From Mesorhizobium sp. B2-4-15 (GTDB lineage: Bacteria > Pseudomonadota > Alphaproteobacteria > Rhizobiales > Rhizobiaceae): a DNA stretch of 64,000 bases. The notes under the pieces were generated by a model, which ran no database searches, was not told the origin of the DNA, and was given only the letters and a program-made list of their open reading frames with translations. The DNA lies in contig NZ_VFUZ01000011.1 in assembly GCF_006658505.1 (NCBI RefSeq), positions 1 through 64,000 on the forward strand, read 5' to 3'. Below are positions 8,423 to 17,653 of the stretch, in pieces; within the stretch, counting starts at the first letter, position 1, and every line of letters begins with the position of its first letter. The position numbers and the translations under genes are program-made.

Positions 8423-8569
8423 CGGGCCAGCCGTTCAGCATGTGTTGACGCATTGTCTCTCCTCCAACACCGGCAGAATCAGGCGTGAAGGCAACCGTCG
8501 AATGTCGCGAAGCGCGACGCCCGCACGGGCGATGTTGCAATCGGCCTGTATGGGGAGAACTGGCTGTCG

Positions 8570-8965
8570 TCAATTCTCGGCGGGCACCGCCTTCGGCTTG
8601 CCCTCGCCATCCAGCGCCACCATGACGAAATCGGCGTGCGTCACCTTTTCCATCAGGTCGGAGAGATAGCGCTGCGCCCAGGCCTCGACCTTGAGTGTCA
8701 TCGAGGTGCGGCCGACGCGTTCGACATGGGTGTAGATGCACAGCGTGTCGCCGATCTTCATCGGCTTGGCGAAGGACATCTCCTTGACCGCCGCCGTCAC
8801 CACGCGCCCCCTGGCGCGCTCGGCGGCGCGGATGCCACAGGCAAGGTCCATCTGCGCCATCACCCAGCCGCCGAAAATGTCGCCGGCCGCATTGGCGTCC
8901 GAAGGCATGGCGAGCGTGCGCAGCGTCAGGTCTCCGATCGGCCGTCCATCCGCGTAGTGCACCAT
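8570..8965 (-). CDS. Acyl-CoA thioesterase, YciA-like hotdog fold
   Basis: A 131-residue single hotdog-domain thioesterase. Residues 22-40 (SDANAAGDIFGGWVMAQMD) contain the Asn/Gly-Asp active-site pattern of the YciA/BACH group. KPMKIGDTLCIYT and VGRTSMTLKVEAWAQR are the other conserved blocks. It hydrolyses acyl-CoA to free acid and CoA in the cytoplasm, and the preferred chain length cannot be judged. The gene stands alone between small uncertain frames and purC. Confidence 0.85.
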   Translation of the reverse strand: MVHYADGRPIGDLTLRTLAMPSDANAAGDIFGGWVMAQMDLACGIRAAERARGRVVTAAVKEMSFAKPMKIGDTLCIYTHVERVGRTSMTLKVEAWAQRYLSDLMEKVTHADFVMVALDGEGKPKAVPAEN

Positions 8966-9111
8966 GCGAGAAATCCCTTGAGATCGATTGCCCTCGATCC
9001 CGTAGCGTCACGGCGCAGGCACGTCAACGCGCGGCGGGATCGTGCCACGGCCTGCATCGCGCTTGTCCATGCGACCGCCTCTCGCACTCCCGGCAAAACC
9101 TCGCCTGGCGG

Positions 9112-10053
9112 CTAAAAGTAGCGCGCGAGGTTCGAGCGGATGCGATCGAGAACGGTATTTCCCGACACGTCGGGAACGAATGCCTTGCCCGTGATCGCCT
9201 CGTAGGCCTGCGCGTATATCCTGGAGGCCTGTTCGACGATCTCGTCGGGAATCTTCGGGATCGGATCCTTGTAGGGATCGCAGCGCGCCGTCACCCACGA
9301 GCGGATGAAATCCTTGTCGAAGCTCTCCGGCCGCGTGCCGCTTGCGAGCGCCTGTTCGTAACTCGCCGCGATCCAGTAGCGGCTGCTGTCGGGCGTGTGG
9401 ATTTCGTCGGCCAGGATGATGGTGCCGTTCCTGTCGGTGCCGAATTCGTATTTCGTGTCGGCCAGGATCAGGCCGCGCTCGGCGGCGCGCGCCTGGCCGC
9501 GGGCGAACAGCTTCAACGCGTAGCTCGAAACGGTATCCCACTGCGCCTGCGTGAGCAGGCCCTGCTCGATGATCTCGGCCCTGGACAACGGCTCGTCATG
9601 GCCGCCATCCGCCGCCTTGCTGGTCGGCGTGATCACAGGCTCGGCCAGCTTTTCATTGTCGCGCAGGCCGTCGGGCAGGCGCATTCCATACATGTCCCGA
9701 TCGCCGCGCTTGTAGCGGGTCAGGATCGAGGTGCTGGTGGTTCCGGCCAGGTAGCCACGCACGACGATCTCGACCGGCAGGATATCGAGTCGCGTGCCGA
9801 CGACGACATTGGGATCGGGATATTCGAGCACATGGTTCGGGCAGATATCGGCGGTTTCCTCGAACCAGTACCGCGCCGTCTGGGTGAGTATCTCTCCCTT
9901 GAACGGGATCGAGGTCAGGATGAGGTCGAAGGCACTGAGGCGGTCCGTGGCGATGATGATGCGCCGCCCGTCGGCCAGGTCGTAATTCTCGCGGACCTTG
10001 CCCTTGTAGTGGCCCGGCAGTTCGGGAATGAAAGCATCCGACAGGGTCCGCAT
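9112..10053 (-). CDS. purC: Phosphoribosylaminoimidazole-succinocarboxamide synthase
   Basis: SAICAR synthetase, the purine pathway step joining CAIR and aspartate with ATP. The 313-residue length and motifs match the family: GKVRENYD (18-25), DRLSAFD (37-43), and the signature-type segments [16 protein letters not shown] and [14 protein letters not shown] at 10053 with an AGGAAA site is chosen. The frame stays open upstream to 10248, but that stretch runs through an intergenic palindrome. This is the longer form of PurC (about 300 residues). It is not clustered with other purine genes here. Confidence 0.93.
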   Translation of the reverse strand: MRTLSDAFIPELPGHYKGKVRENYDLADGRRIIIATDRLSAFDLILTSIPFKGEILTQTARYWFEETADICPNHVLEYPDPNVVVGTRLDILPVEIVVRGYLAGTTSTSILTRYKRGDRDMYGMRLPDGLRDNEKLAEPVITPTSKAADGGHDEPLSRAEIIEQGLLTQAQWDTVSSYALKLFARGQARAAERGLILADTKYEFGTDRNGTIILADEIHTPDSSRYWIAASYEQALASGTRPESFDKDFIRSWVTARCDPYKDPIPKIPDEIVEQASRIYAQAYEAITGKAFVPDVSGNTVLDRIRSNLARYF

Positions 10054-10084
10054 CTGATTTCCTGCCTTCCGCAGAGTGGCCAGG

Positions 10085-10127
10085 GCATGGTTCCGAAAAG
10101 TTGCAGACTTTTCGGAAAAAATCATGC
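10085..10127. repeat. Short intergenic palindrome upstream of purC
   Basis: An inverted repeat with inner arms TTCCGAAAAG/CTTTTCGGAA and outer GCATG/CATGC, of the same general design as the copy at 2034. It lies about 30 bp upstream of the purC start, within its probable leader. Confidence 0.75.
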
Positions 10128-10312
10128 GCCAAAATAATTCCATCGCATAAGCTGTCGGCCCCATGCATATCAAGCGCGATTGTCGGTATTCCCCGCAACT
10201 CGCCCCGGCATCGCGGTCGCTTTTTTCACAACGCATGCCGGAAGGCACGGCGACGTGGCGGACCAGTCGCGTCTAGGCTGCGGCCAGATTTTCGGAGCCG
10301 CTTATTTCCATC

Positions 10313-11929
10313 ATGCAGACTTATGATTTCATTATCGTCGGCTCCGGCTCGGCCGGTTCGGTGCTCGCGGATAAATTGTCGGCCTCCGGCCGGTTCTCGG
10401 TGCTGGTGCTCGAAGCGGGCGGCACCGACCGGCGCTTCTACGTGCAGATGCCGCTGGGCTACGGCAAGACCTTCTTCGACCCCAAGGTCAACTGGAACTA
10501 CAAGCCCGAGCCCGACCCCGGCCTTGGCGGCAATGTCGACCATTGGCCGCGCGGCAAGCTGCTCGGCGGCTCGAGCTCGATCAACGCCATGGTCTGGATC
10601 AGGGGCGCGCGCGAGGATTTCGATGACTGGCGCGCCGCCGGCAATCCCGGCTGGGGCTACGACGATTTGCTGCCGGTCTTCAAGGCGATCGAGGACAATG
10701 AGGCCGGCGCCGACAAATGGCGCGGCACCGGCGGCCCGCTGCACATCACCGACACCACGAAGGCCGTCCACCCGCTGACCAAGCGTTATCTCGCCGCCGG
10801 CCAGCAGGCCGGTCTGCCGCTCAATCCTGATTTCAATGGCGCGGCCCAGGAAGGCGTCGGCGTCTACCAGATCTCGACCAGGAACGGCCGCCGCATGTCG
10901 GCGGCCCGCGCCTTCCTGCGCCCGGCGATGAAGCGCGGCAATGTCCGCGTCGAGACCAACGCGCTGGCAAGCCGCATCCTGTTCGAGGGCAAGCGCGCCG
11001 TCGGCATCGAATATTTTCAGTACGGCCAGACGAAGACGGCCCGCGCCGGCCGCGAGGTGATTCTTTCCACCGGCTCGATCAACTCGCCGCAGCTTTTGCA
11101 ACTCTCCGGCATCGGACCCTTGGCGCTGCTCAAGCAGTTGGGCATCCCGGTCGTTCAGGCCAACGAGAATGTCGGCGCCAATCTGCAGGACCATGTCGGC
11201 ATCAACTACACGTTCAAGGGCAAACTGCCGACGCTCAACCAGATCCTACGTCCCTGGTGGGGCAAGCTGCTGGTTGGCATGCAATACATCCTCACCCGTT
11301 CCGGCCCGTTGTCGCTGTCGATGAACCATGGCGGTGGTTTCTTCCGCACCGACCCGGCGGCCATGCGGCCCAATATGCAGCTCTATTTCCAGGCCTTCTC
11401 GACCATTATTCCAAAGAGCGGCGAGCGTCCGATCCTGACCCCGGATCCCTGGCCGGGCTTCTCCATCGGCCTGTCCAACTGCCGCCCGTCGAGCCGTGGC
11501 GAGATCATGATCCGCTCCAGCAACCCGCTGGATCATCCAAAAATCGTCGCCAACGCCTATTCGACCAATGCGGACGTCGAGGAAATGCTGGCGGCGGTGA
11601 AGTTCGTGCGCAAGATCGCATCGATGCCGGCCATGGCCGAGATCATCGCCGAAGAGGTTCTGCCCGGCCCGTCGATCCAGTCCGACGCCGACCTGATCAC
11701 GGATTTCAGAAAGCGCTCCGGCACCGTCTATCACCCGGTTTCGACCTGCCGCATGGGCCCCGACCCATCGCGCGCCGTCGTCGATCCGCGGCTTAAGGTG
11801 CACGGGCTCGAAGGCCTGCGCGTCATCGACGCCTCGATTTTCCCGGACAACATCACCGGCAACACCAACGCCGCCTCCGTCATGACCGGATGGAAGGGCG
11901 CCGAACTGGTTCTGGAGGACCACAAATGA
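10313..11929 (+). CDS. GMC-family FAD oxidoreductase (choline dehydrogenase-like)
   Basis: A 538-residue flavoprotein. The N-terminal Rossmann loop GSGSAGSVLADKL (10-22) binds FAD. GGSSSINAMVWIRG (about 86-99) is GMC signature 1 and GSINSPQLLQLSGIGP is signature 2. The C-terminal YHPVSTCRMG (about 474-483) provides the catalytic His, and NTNAASVMTG closes the FAD site. It oxidises an alcohol to an aldehyde or ketone. Choline-type and sugar or polyol substrates are both possible. It overlaps the next gene by 4 bp (ATGA), forming an operon with a sugar-acid-type enolase-superfamily enzyme and a beta-hydroxyacid dehydrogenase, which favours a sugar- or polyol-derived substrate. Confidence 0.88.
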   Translation: MQTYDFIIVGSGSAGSVLADKLSASGRFSVLVLEAGGTDRRFYVQMPLGYGKTFFDPKVNWNYKPEPDPGLGGNVDHWPRGKLLGGSSSINAMVWIRGAREDFDDWRAAGNPGWGYDDLLPVFKAIEDNEAGADKWRGTGGPLHITDTTKAVHPLTKRYLAAGQQAGLPLNPDFNGAAQEGVGVYQISTRNGRRMSAARAFLRPAMKRGNVRVETNALASRILFEGKRAVGIEYFQYGQTKTARAGREVILSTGSINSPQLLQLSGIGPLALLKQLGIPVVQANENVGANLQDHVGINYTFKGKLPTLNQILRPWWGKLLVGMQYILTRSGPLSLSMNHGGGFFRTDPAAMRPNMQLYFQAFSTIIPKSGERPILTPDPWPGFSIGLSNCRPSSRGEIMIRSSNPLDHPKIVANAYSTNADVEEMLAAVKFVRKIASMPAMAEIIAEEVLPGPSIQSDADLITDFRKRSGTVYHPVSTCRMGPDPSRAVVDPRLKVHGLEGLRVIDASIFPDNITGNTNAASVMTGWKGAELVLEDHK

Positions 11930-13140
11930 AGATCACCGACGTCAAGACCTGGGTTGTCGGCAACCCACCGCCCGGCATCGGCGGCAAGTATTTCATCTTC
12001 GTCAAGCTGACCACCGATGGCGGCGTGGTCGGTTACGGCGAGGCCTACAACGCCACCTTCTCGGCCCATGTCACCGCCAGGATGGTCGAGGACATGGCCG
12101 AGCGCTATCTGGTCGGCCGCGACCCGCACGACGTCGAGAACTTCTTCCGCCGCGCCTATTCCTCGGGCTTCACCCAGCGCCCCGACGTGTCCGGCATGGG
12201 CTGTTTCTCCGCGCTCGAAATGGCCTGCTGGGACATTATCGGCAAGGAGGCGAATAAGCCGGTCTACAAATTGCTTGGGGGCCAGGTGCATGAGACGCTG
12301 CGCTCCTACACCTATCTCTATCCGCACACCGGCAGCGTTCATTCCGAGGATGCGCCGGACGGCAAGAATGTCTACAACGATCCCGATCTGGCGGCGGCCT
12401 GCGCGCTCGAATATGTCGAGCAGGGCTTCAATGCCGTCAAGCTCGACCCGGCCGGCCCCTATACCGCCTTCGACGGCCACCAGCCGCGCCTGCTCGACAT
12501 CGATGTCTCCACCCGCATGATCAAGGCGATCCGCGAGGCGGTCGGCACCCGCGCCGACATATTGTTCGGCACGCATGGCCAGTTCACCGCTTCGGGCGCG
12601 CTGCGCATCGCGCGCGCCATCGAGCCCTATGATCCGCTGTGGTTCGAGGAGCCGGTGCCGCCCGATATGCCCGAAGTGATGGCGCAGGTCGCTCGCGGCA
12701 CCTCCATCCCGATCGCCACCGGCGAGCGGCTGACGACAAAGTCCGAATTCGCCCGCGTCATAGAGAACCGCGCGGCGACCATCCTGCAGCCGGATCTCGG
12801 CCGCTCCGGCGGCATTCTCGAAACCAAGAAGATCGCTGCCATGGCCGAGGCCTATCACATCCAGATCGCGCCGCACTGCTATTGCGGACCGATCGTCGGT
12901 GCCGCCAACATCCAGCTGGCGGTGACGCTGCCCAACTTCCTCATTCTCGAATCCCTGAAGCAGTGGGATGGTTTCCACGCCACCCTGCTGAAGAAGAAGA
13001 TCGAGTGGCAGGACGGCAACGTCATCCCGTCGAAGGAGCCCGGCCTCGGCGTCGAGCTCAACGAGGACGTCTGCGACGCGCATCCCTACACCGGCAAGGA
13101 CCTGCATCTGCAGATGATGCAGACGCCATTGATGCCGTGA
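11926..13140 (+). CDS. Enolase-superfamily enzyme (mandelate racemase/muconate lactonizing type)
   Basis: A 404-residue protein with the capping domain (about 1-125) and barrel domain of the MR/MLE group. Visible active-site landmarks are VKLDP (K172, D174), GTHGQ (215-219), WFEEP (E241/E242), GERL (E267) and APHC (H317). The acidic residue normally found two positions before the His of the first metal-ligand strand in the galactonate dehydratase type (VDFHG) is Gly215 here, so that ligand seems absent or moved. From memory, the pattern resembles the branch containing 3,6-anhydrogalactonate cycloisomerase, a weak assignment. It probably dehydrates or isomerises a sugar acid. It is translationally coupled to both neighbours. 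Confidence 0.85.
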   Translation: MKITDVKTWVVGNPPPGIGGKYFIFVKLTTDGGVVGYGEAYNATFSAHVTARMVEDMAERYLVGRDPHDVENFFRRAYSSGFTQRPDVSGMGCFSALEMACWDIIGKEANKPVYKLLGGQVHETLRSYTYLYPHTGSVHSEDAPDGKNVYNDPDLAAACALEYVEQGFNAVKLDPAGPYTAFDGHQPRLLDIDVSTRMIKAIREAVGTRADILFGTHGQFTASGALRIARAIEPYDPLWFEEPVPPDMPEVMAQVARGTSIPIATGERLTTKSEFARVIENRAATILQPDLGRSGGILETKKIAAMAEAYHIQIAPHCYCGPIVGAANIQLAVTLPNFLILESLKQWDGFHATLLKKKIEWQDGNVIPSKEPGLGVELNEDVCDAHPYTGKDLHLQMMQTPLMP

Positions 13141-14054
13141 GCGAAAGCTACGCCTTCGTCGGCCTTGGCCATCTCGGCGGCAACCTTGCCGCCAGCCTCA
13201 TCCGCAACGGCTTCGCGGTCACCGTCTTCGACCGCGACCCCGCGGCGATCGAGCGCCTGGTAGCGCTCGGCGCCACATCGGCGAACAGCCCAGCCGAGGC
13301 CTCGGCGCAGGCCGGCAATGCCATCTCTTGCCTGCCGTCGCCCAAGGTCAGTGAAGCGGTGCTGGCCGGCCCCGGCGGATTGCTGGAAGGCTTGCCCAAG
13401 GGCGGCACCTGGATCGAGATGTCGACCAATGGCCGTGACGAGATCGTGCGCCTCGCCGCGCTCGCCTCGGCCAAGGGTGTCGAGACCTTGGAATGCCCAG
13501 TCACCGGCGGCGTGCATCTGGCGGCGGCTGGAAAAATCACCGCGCTGGTCGGCGGCGATGCCGGGCTTTACGAACGCCATCGCTCTGCAATCGAAGCCAT
13601 GTGCGCGCGGTCTTTCCTGATGGGCCCGGTTGGCTCGGCGGCGGTGATCAAGGTGATCACCAACATGCTGGCCTTCATCCATCTCGTCGCCGCCGGAGAG
13701 GCGCTGATGCTGGCCAAGCAAGGCGGGCTCGACCTTGCCCAGTCCTATCACGCCATCGTCGCCTCCTCCGGCAACAGCTTCGTGCATGAGACCGAAAGCC
13801 AGCTCGTTCTCAACGGTTCCTACGATATCGGCTTCACCATGGATCTGGCGCTGAAGGACCTTGGCTTCGCGCTCGGCATGGGCAGGGATTTCGGCGTGCC
13901 GCTCGAGCTGGCCTCGCGCGTCAACGCGATTTTTGAGCAAGGCAAGGAAGCCTATGGCGGCGGTGCCTGGTCGACCCAGATCGTCAAGCTGCTCGAGGAC
14001 GCTGTTGGTACGGACCTGCGCGCGGCCGGTTTCCCGGCCAAGCTGGAGATATGA
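13137..14054 (+). CDS. NAD(P)-dependent beta-hydroxyacid dehydrogenase
   Basis: A 305-residue protein of the 3-hydroxyisobutyrate/tartronate-semialdehyde reductase family. It starts at GTG 13137, overlapping the previous stop (GTGA). The dinucleotide-binding loop GLGHLGGNLA lies at residues 9-18. CPVTGGVHLAAAGKITALVGG is the substrate-binding segment, and K172 in AAVIKVITNM is at the catalytic lysine position. It reduces or oxidises a 3-hydroxyacid with NAD(P). As the third gene of the overlapping operon it likely handles the semialdehyde or hydroxyacid made downstream of the enolase-superfamily enzyme. Confidence 0.87.
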   Translation: MSESYAFVGLGHLGGNLAASLIRNGFAVTVFDRDPAAIERLVALGATSANSPAEASAQAGNAISCLPSPKVSEAVLAGPGGLLEGLPKGGTWIEMSTNGRDEIVRLAALASAKGVETLECPVTGGVHLAAAGKITALVGGDAGLYERHRSAIEAMCARSFLMGPVGSAAVIKVITNMLAFIHLVAAGEALMLAKQGGLDLAQSYHAIVASSGNSFVHETESQLVLNGSYDIGFTMDLALKDLGFALGMGRDFGVPLELASRVNAIFEQGKEAYGGGAWSTQIVKLLEDAVGTDLRAAGFPAKLEI

Positions 14055-14208
14055 TCCCGGCAAACCAGCGAGTGAAATCAAGGCGTTGAGCAAGCATCTG
14101 GAATCACGGCCGCAACAACTTGAATCAGAGCTAGAACATCCCGACTGGTTTATCGGGAGAGTTTCGATCAGACTGCATGTCTCGGCGATTGGCGGGAAAC
14201 ACCCTTCC

Positions 14209-14396
14209 CTTCGTCATCCTATGGCGAAGCAAGGAGCGAAGCGACGCGGCGCAGACCATAGGATCCATGCCGTGAGTTCAAAGCGTTGCGACGGCCCGAA
14301 ATTCTGCTCCGCCGCACTCTTCGGCCAAGGTCGCGGCATGGATCCCAGGGTCTCCGCGACGGAGCTTCGCTCCTGCTTCGCCCTGGGATGACGAGG
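14209..14396. repeat. Inverted-ended intergenic repeat, family B copy 1
   Basis: An element of about 188 bp with ends CTTCGTCATCC and GGATGACGAG and internal inverted segments around CCATGCCGTGA and CGGCATGGATCC. A copy about 75-80 percent alike by eye lies at 35436. No coding capacity. It fills most of the 377-bp gap between the dehydrogenase and lipid-kinase genes. Confidence 0.82.
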
Positions 14397-14431
14397 TTGT
14401 GGGACGCTCTGCCCTCGGGCAACGCCTTGAT

Positions 14432-15370
14432 TCAATATCTGAGCGTCAGGGCGCCGGGCAGGATCTCGAAGGTCGCCGGTATGCGTCCGGGCGACTCGCC
14501 ATCTATGTCGACCAGCGCGCCGTTCTCTGCCCCATCGCCGAGCGGTTCGACAACCACTTTCCTGCCGCGCAGGATGGTGATCGCCGGATGGTCGCGGTGC
14601 CGACCGCCATAGAGCAGGCGGATATCCCAGATCAGCTTCAGCTTGCCCGCCGCGCGCAGGATGACGATGTCGAACTGCCCGTCGGTCAGTTCGGCGTCGG
14701 GCGCGATCATCATGCCGCCGCCGAAGAACTTGCCGTTGGCCACCGCCACCAGCGCCATGCGTGCCTCGACCGGAGCGCCGTCATCGATGGTGATCCTGAC
14801 ATTCTGGAAGCGATAACGGACGAACTCGACCACGGTGCGCCAGAGGAACAGCGTCTTGGCCGACATCCTGCCCTTGCGCTTGTCGGCATTGACGGCGCGG
14901 TCGGTGGCGCCGGACAGGCCGAGGCTGGCGATATTGATGAAATGGCGGCTCGCCAGCGCGCCATGGTCGTCGATGTAGCAGATGCGGCCGGCGTCGACCG
15001 CCCTCGCCTTCGCCTCGGCCATCCGCTCGAGGCTCGCATCGACCTCCTTCGGCAGGCCGAGCCCGCGCGCGAAATCGATGCCGGTGCCACAGGGCAGCAA
15101 GCCGAGTTCGGTCTTCCGCCCGCCCTCCTCGCCGGCCTGCAGCAGCCCGTCTGCCACTTCGCTCGCCGTGCCGTCGCCGCCGGCCGCGATCACCAGGTCG
15201 AAACCGTTTGCCGCCAGATCGATCGCCAGCCGCTCGGCGTCCCCCTCGGCCTGCGTCTCGCGCATCTCGAAATCGCCAAAGTGCTTCTTCAGCGAAGCGG
15301 TGACCTCAGGCCAATACCGTTTCAGCCGGCCGCCGCCGGCAATCGGATTGAGAACCACCCCAACTTTCAA
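14432..15370 (-). CDS. Diacylglycerol/lipid kinase family protein (YegS-like)
   Basis: A 312-residue member of the DAGK catalytic family. GGDGTASEV (64-72 from this start) is the nucleotide-binding signature, preceded by LNPIAGGGRLK (7-17) and followed by LGLLPCGTGIDFARGLGLP. The C-terminal beta-sandwich domain ends VDIDGESPG. It phosphorylates a lipid alcohol such as diacylglycerol or a long-chain base, and the precise substrate is unknown. TTG at 15370 is preferred because GGGGAGGA lies just before it and the protein then begins LKVGVVLNP, the usual family start. An upstream in-frame start at 15445 has no such site. Confidence 0.82.
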   Translation of the reverse strand: MKVGVVLNPIAGGGRLKRYWPEVTASLKKHFGDFEMRETQAEGDAERLAIDLAANGFDLVIAAGGDGTASEVADGLLQAGEEGGRKTELGLLPCGTGIDFARGLGLPKEVDASLERMAEAKARAVDAGRICYIDDHGALASRHFINIASLGLSGATDRAVNADKRKGRMSAKTLFLWRTVVEFVRYRFQNVRITIDDGAPVEARMALVAVANGKFFGGGMMIAPDAELTDGQFDIVILRAAGKLKLIWDIRLLYGGRHRDHPAITILRGRKVVVEPLGDGAENGALVDIDGESPGRIPATFEILPGALTLRY

Positions 15371-16081
15371 TGCGCATCCTCCCCGCGCGCCGAGCTGTGC
15401 TCGATCCTTTGCCGGCATTGAAGCCCGCGCCCATTGGCGGAGCAAGAGGGACCTTCGATCGGAGCATTAAAAAGTAGGGGCAGGCTGTCTAAAGCAGTCA
15501 GGGCCGAAATTCCGGGCCCAGTGGCAAACGCTCCCCGATAATCCCACTATCCACAGGCCCGGGACCATTCCCCAGAACCCTTACCCGGCGTAAGTTCAAC
15601 CCATCTCAGGCGGCTACCGATCATCGAGCCGAAAGGCGAAAGTGAAAGGCGGATTTCCTGAGGCCCGTACGGCCCGGATCGAGAACAGGCTTGCCTGTAC
15701 GAGGGACGGAAGCCGAGATCTACGGGGCCGCGGAAAGCGTGCCAACGCCGACGGCGGACCGATGCTGCCATGAAGGACGGCAAAAACCTTCGATGGCACG
15801 CAGGGTAAAGCCCGCAAGGGCCAAGGCCAGCGTGGTCTGGAACGGATGCTGCCCCTGGGCGGCTTCTGGCAGGACCGTCAAAATCAAGGCCGGCATGGCG
15901 CGACGACTGTACGGAAGTTGCTGCCGCGACCGTGTCCTGATCTGACAGGGAGGCGCTGGGAGAAATCCCGGCGCCGACTGTCTTTTGCCTATCTCCACAA
16001 TTTTAACAGTGTTTCCGGTTGGGGCTGCAACCGACGCCAAAAATCGGCTAACCTTCCGTGTCGGTTGAAGGGGGATACTTC
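15371..16081. other. 711-bp stretch without a convincing gene
   Basis: Short open frames exist on both strands, but none has a good start site, family resemblance or codon pattern. The last 25 bp hold the GAAGGGGGA site of the next gene. No palindromic family member and no tRNA-like fold was seen. Confidence 0.5.
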
Positions 16082-16516
16082 ATGACGCTGATCCAGAAGC
16101 TTGCCGTTGCCTACGCCTTTCTGTTCTTCGGCGTCGTCGCCATTGGCTACATACCCGCATTCAATGATGCCAACGGCAATCTGTTCGGCCTGTTCTCACT
16201 GCAATGGTACGACGACGTGCTGCACGCCTTCTCCGGCGCCTGGGCGCTGGCCGCTGCCTTCATCTCGCACCGCCAGGCGGTGTTCTATTTCAAGCTGTTC
16301 GGCTCGGTCTACCTGTTCGACGGTGTGCTCGGCTTGATCACCGGTTCCGGCTGTCTCGATGCTGGCATCTTCATCAACGGCTTCCGTTCCCTCAACGACA
16401 TCGAATTCCCCGTCCGCTTCTTCGCCAACCTGCCGCACATCGTCATCGGCGGCTTCGCCGTCTATGTCGGCTTCCGGCTGTCGAAGCGCATACACGACCA
16501 CTTCGCCACGGCCTGA
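16082..16516 (+). CDS. Conserved small integral membrane protein
   Basis: A 144-residue protein with four hydrophobic segments (about 8-25, 47-65, 68-88 and 118-135). The start ATG at 16082 follows GAAGGGGGA at good spacing. Short conserved-looking polar motifs are WYDDVLHAFSG and HIVIGGFAVY, the latter after a loop with NDIEFPVRFF. No family can be named with confidence. The next gene starts 6 bp downstream, so the two are probably co-transcribed and may act together in the inner membrane. Confidence 0.72.
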   Translation: MTLIQKLAVAYAFLFFGVVAIGYIPAFNDANGNLFGLFSLQWYDDVLHAFSGAWALAAAFISHRQAVFYFKLFGSVYLFDGVLGLITGSGCLDAGIFINGFRSLNDIEFPVRFFANLPHIVIGGFAVYVGFRLSKRIHDHFATA

Positions 16517-16522
16517 CCGGCC

Positions 16523-17653
16523 ATGGTCCTGTTCCGCTGGCTGAAGCGCCTCGTCAAGACGATCCTCTGGCTGATCGTCATCGTCATCCTGATCCCGATC
16601 GCCGGGCTGGCCTATGGCTTCCTGACCACCCCGGCGCTCGACAAGTCGCCTTTGCCCGGCATCGCCGATGGCGCGCCGCCCAAGGCGCTGGCCGAAAAGG
16701 TGCGCGCCGAAATCCCCGGCTACCAGCGGCCGGAGGAATCGACTTTCCTCACCTATCCGGAATGGGCGATCGTCTACGCAGCGCGCGAATATGCCGGCTT
16801 CGTCGCCAAGGATCAGCCGAGCGGCTTTCCCTATTGGTCCTATGTCGGCCGCTTCTGGCAGGACTACGCCACGGTGATCCGCGCGAGTTCCGCCTACAAG
16901 TTCAACTATGCCAACCACCAGATGCTGGTCATCATCGGCACCAGCCACTCGATCGAGCATATCCTCCAGTGGGCCTATGAGAACACCGTCGGCCGCGTCA
17001 CCGAGGCGACGTCGGCCAAGCGCACCGCCGCCGACATCTACCAGGCCAAGGTGGCGGCGGACTACGCAGCCTTCCTCGACCAGGTGCCGTGGTACCAGTT
17101 CCCCTATGCCGAAAAGCGCGCCGGCCTGTTTGCCGTGCAGCCGGCGCCTGGCGACAGCTCCATCCGCACCAGCGAACGCAAGCTTGCCTTCGGTCTCGCC
17201 GATACCATCAAGCAGGGCTATGCCGACCTGATCAAGCAGGCGCTTGCCGCCACCGCCGATCCGGCCTTCCTCGACGTCCACGTCTGGGCCAGGGGTCCGG
17301 TCGGCGAAGCCACCCGCAACGAGCCCGACACTTTGCTCGAACGCGACATGGGCGCTGACGGCACCATCTTCGTCACCAAGCGCTACCAGGTGTTCACCGA
17401 CATGATTCCGCGCCTGATCGACAAGGGTGTCTCCTTCGTCGAGATCGGCGGCAATGACGAGATCATGGTGACAGTGCTTTCCACGGACTCGATCGCCGTT
17501 CCCGAAGGCATGCGCATCCTGTTCAGCTATCCGCTCCCGGCGGATCCCTCGACACGCCGCACCGGCATGGTCGTGGCCGTGCGCAAGCTGCATCTGGTGC
17601 TGCCGGCGCTGATGAAGGCCGGCGCCAGGCTCGAACACGTCTACGACTACTGA
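16523..17653 (+). CDS. Conserved membrane-anchored protein of unknown function
   Basis: A 376-residue protein with one N-terminal membrane segment (about 11-33, TILWLIVIVILIPIAGLAYGFL) and a large extracytoplasmic part. Recurrent aromatic motifs are FLTYPEWAIVYAAREYAGF, FPYWSYVGRFWQDYA and VPWYQFPY. No catalytic motif is recognised. It follows the four-helix protein by 6 bp, so an operon is likely. Its last 7 bp overlap the end of the convergent zinc-ribbon gene. Confidence 0.75.
   Translation: MVLFRWLKRLVKTILWLIVIVILIPIAGLAYGFLTTPALDKSPLPGIADGAPPKALAEKVRAEIPGYQRPEESTFLTYPEWAIVYAAREYAGFVAKDQPSGFPYWSYVGRFWQDYATVIRASSAYKFNYANHQMLVIIGTSHSIEHILQWAYENTVGRVTEATSAKRTAADIYQAKVAADYAAFLDQVPWYQFPYAEKRAGLFAVQPAPGDSSIRTSERKLAFGLADTIKQGYADLIKQALAATADPAFLDVHVWARGPVGEATRNEPDTLLERDMGADGTIFVTKRYQVFTDMIPRLIDKGVSFVEIGGNDEIMVTVLSTDSIAVPEGMRILFSYPLPADPSTRRTGMVVAVRKLHLVLPALMKAGARLEHVYDY

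Noticed and set aside
9397..10137. Long plus-strand open frame opposite purC
   Set aside because: It is the antisense shadow of purC, with no start site or family resemblance.
15547..16040. Several overlapping open frames on both strands in the 15.4-16.1 kb gap
   Set aside because: No ribosome-binding sites, no recognisable family, and high-GC DNA gives such frames by chance.
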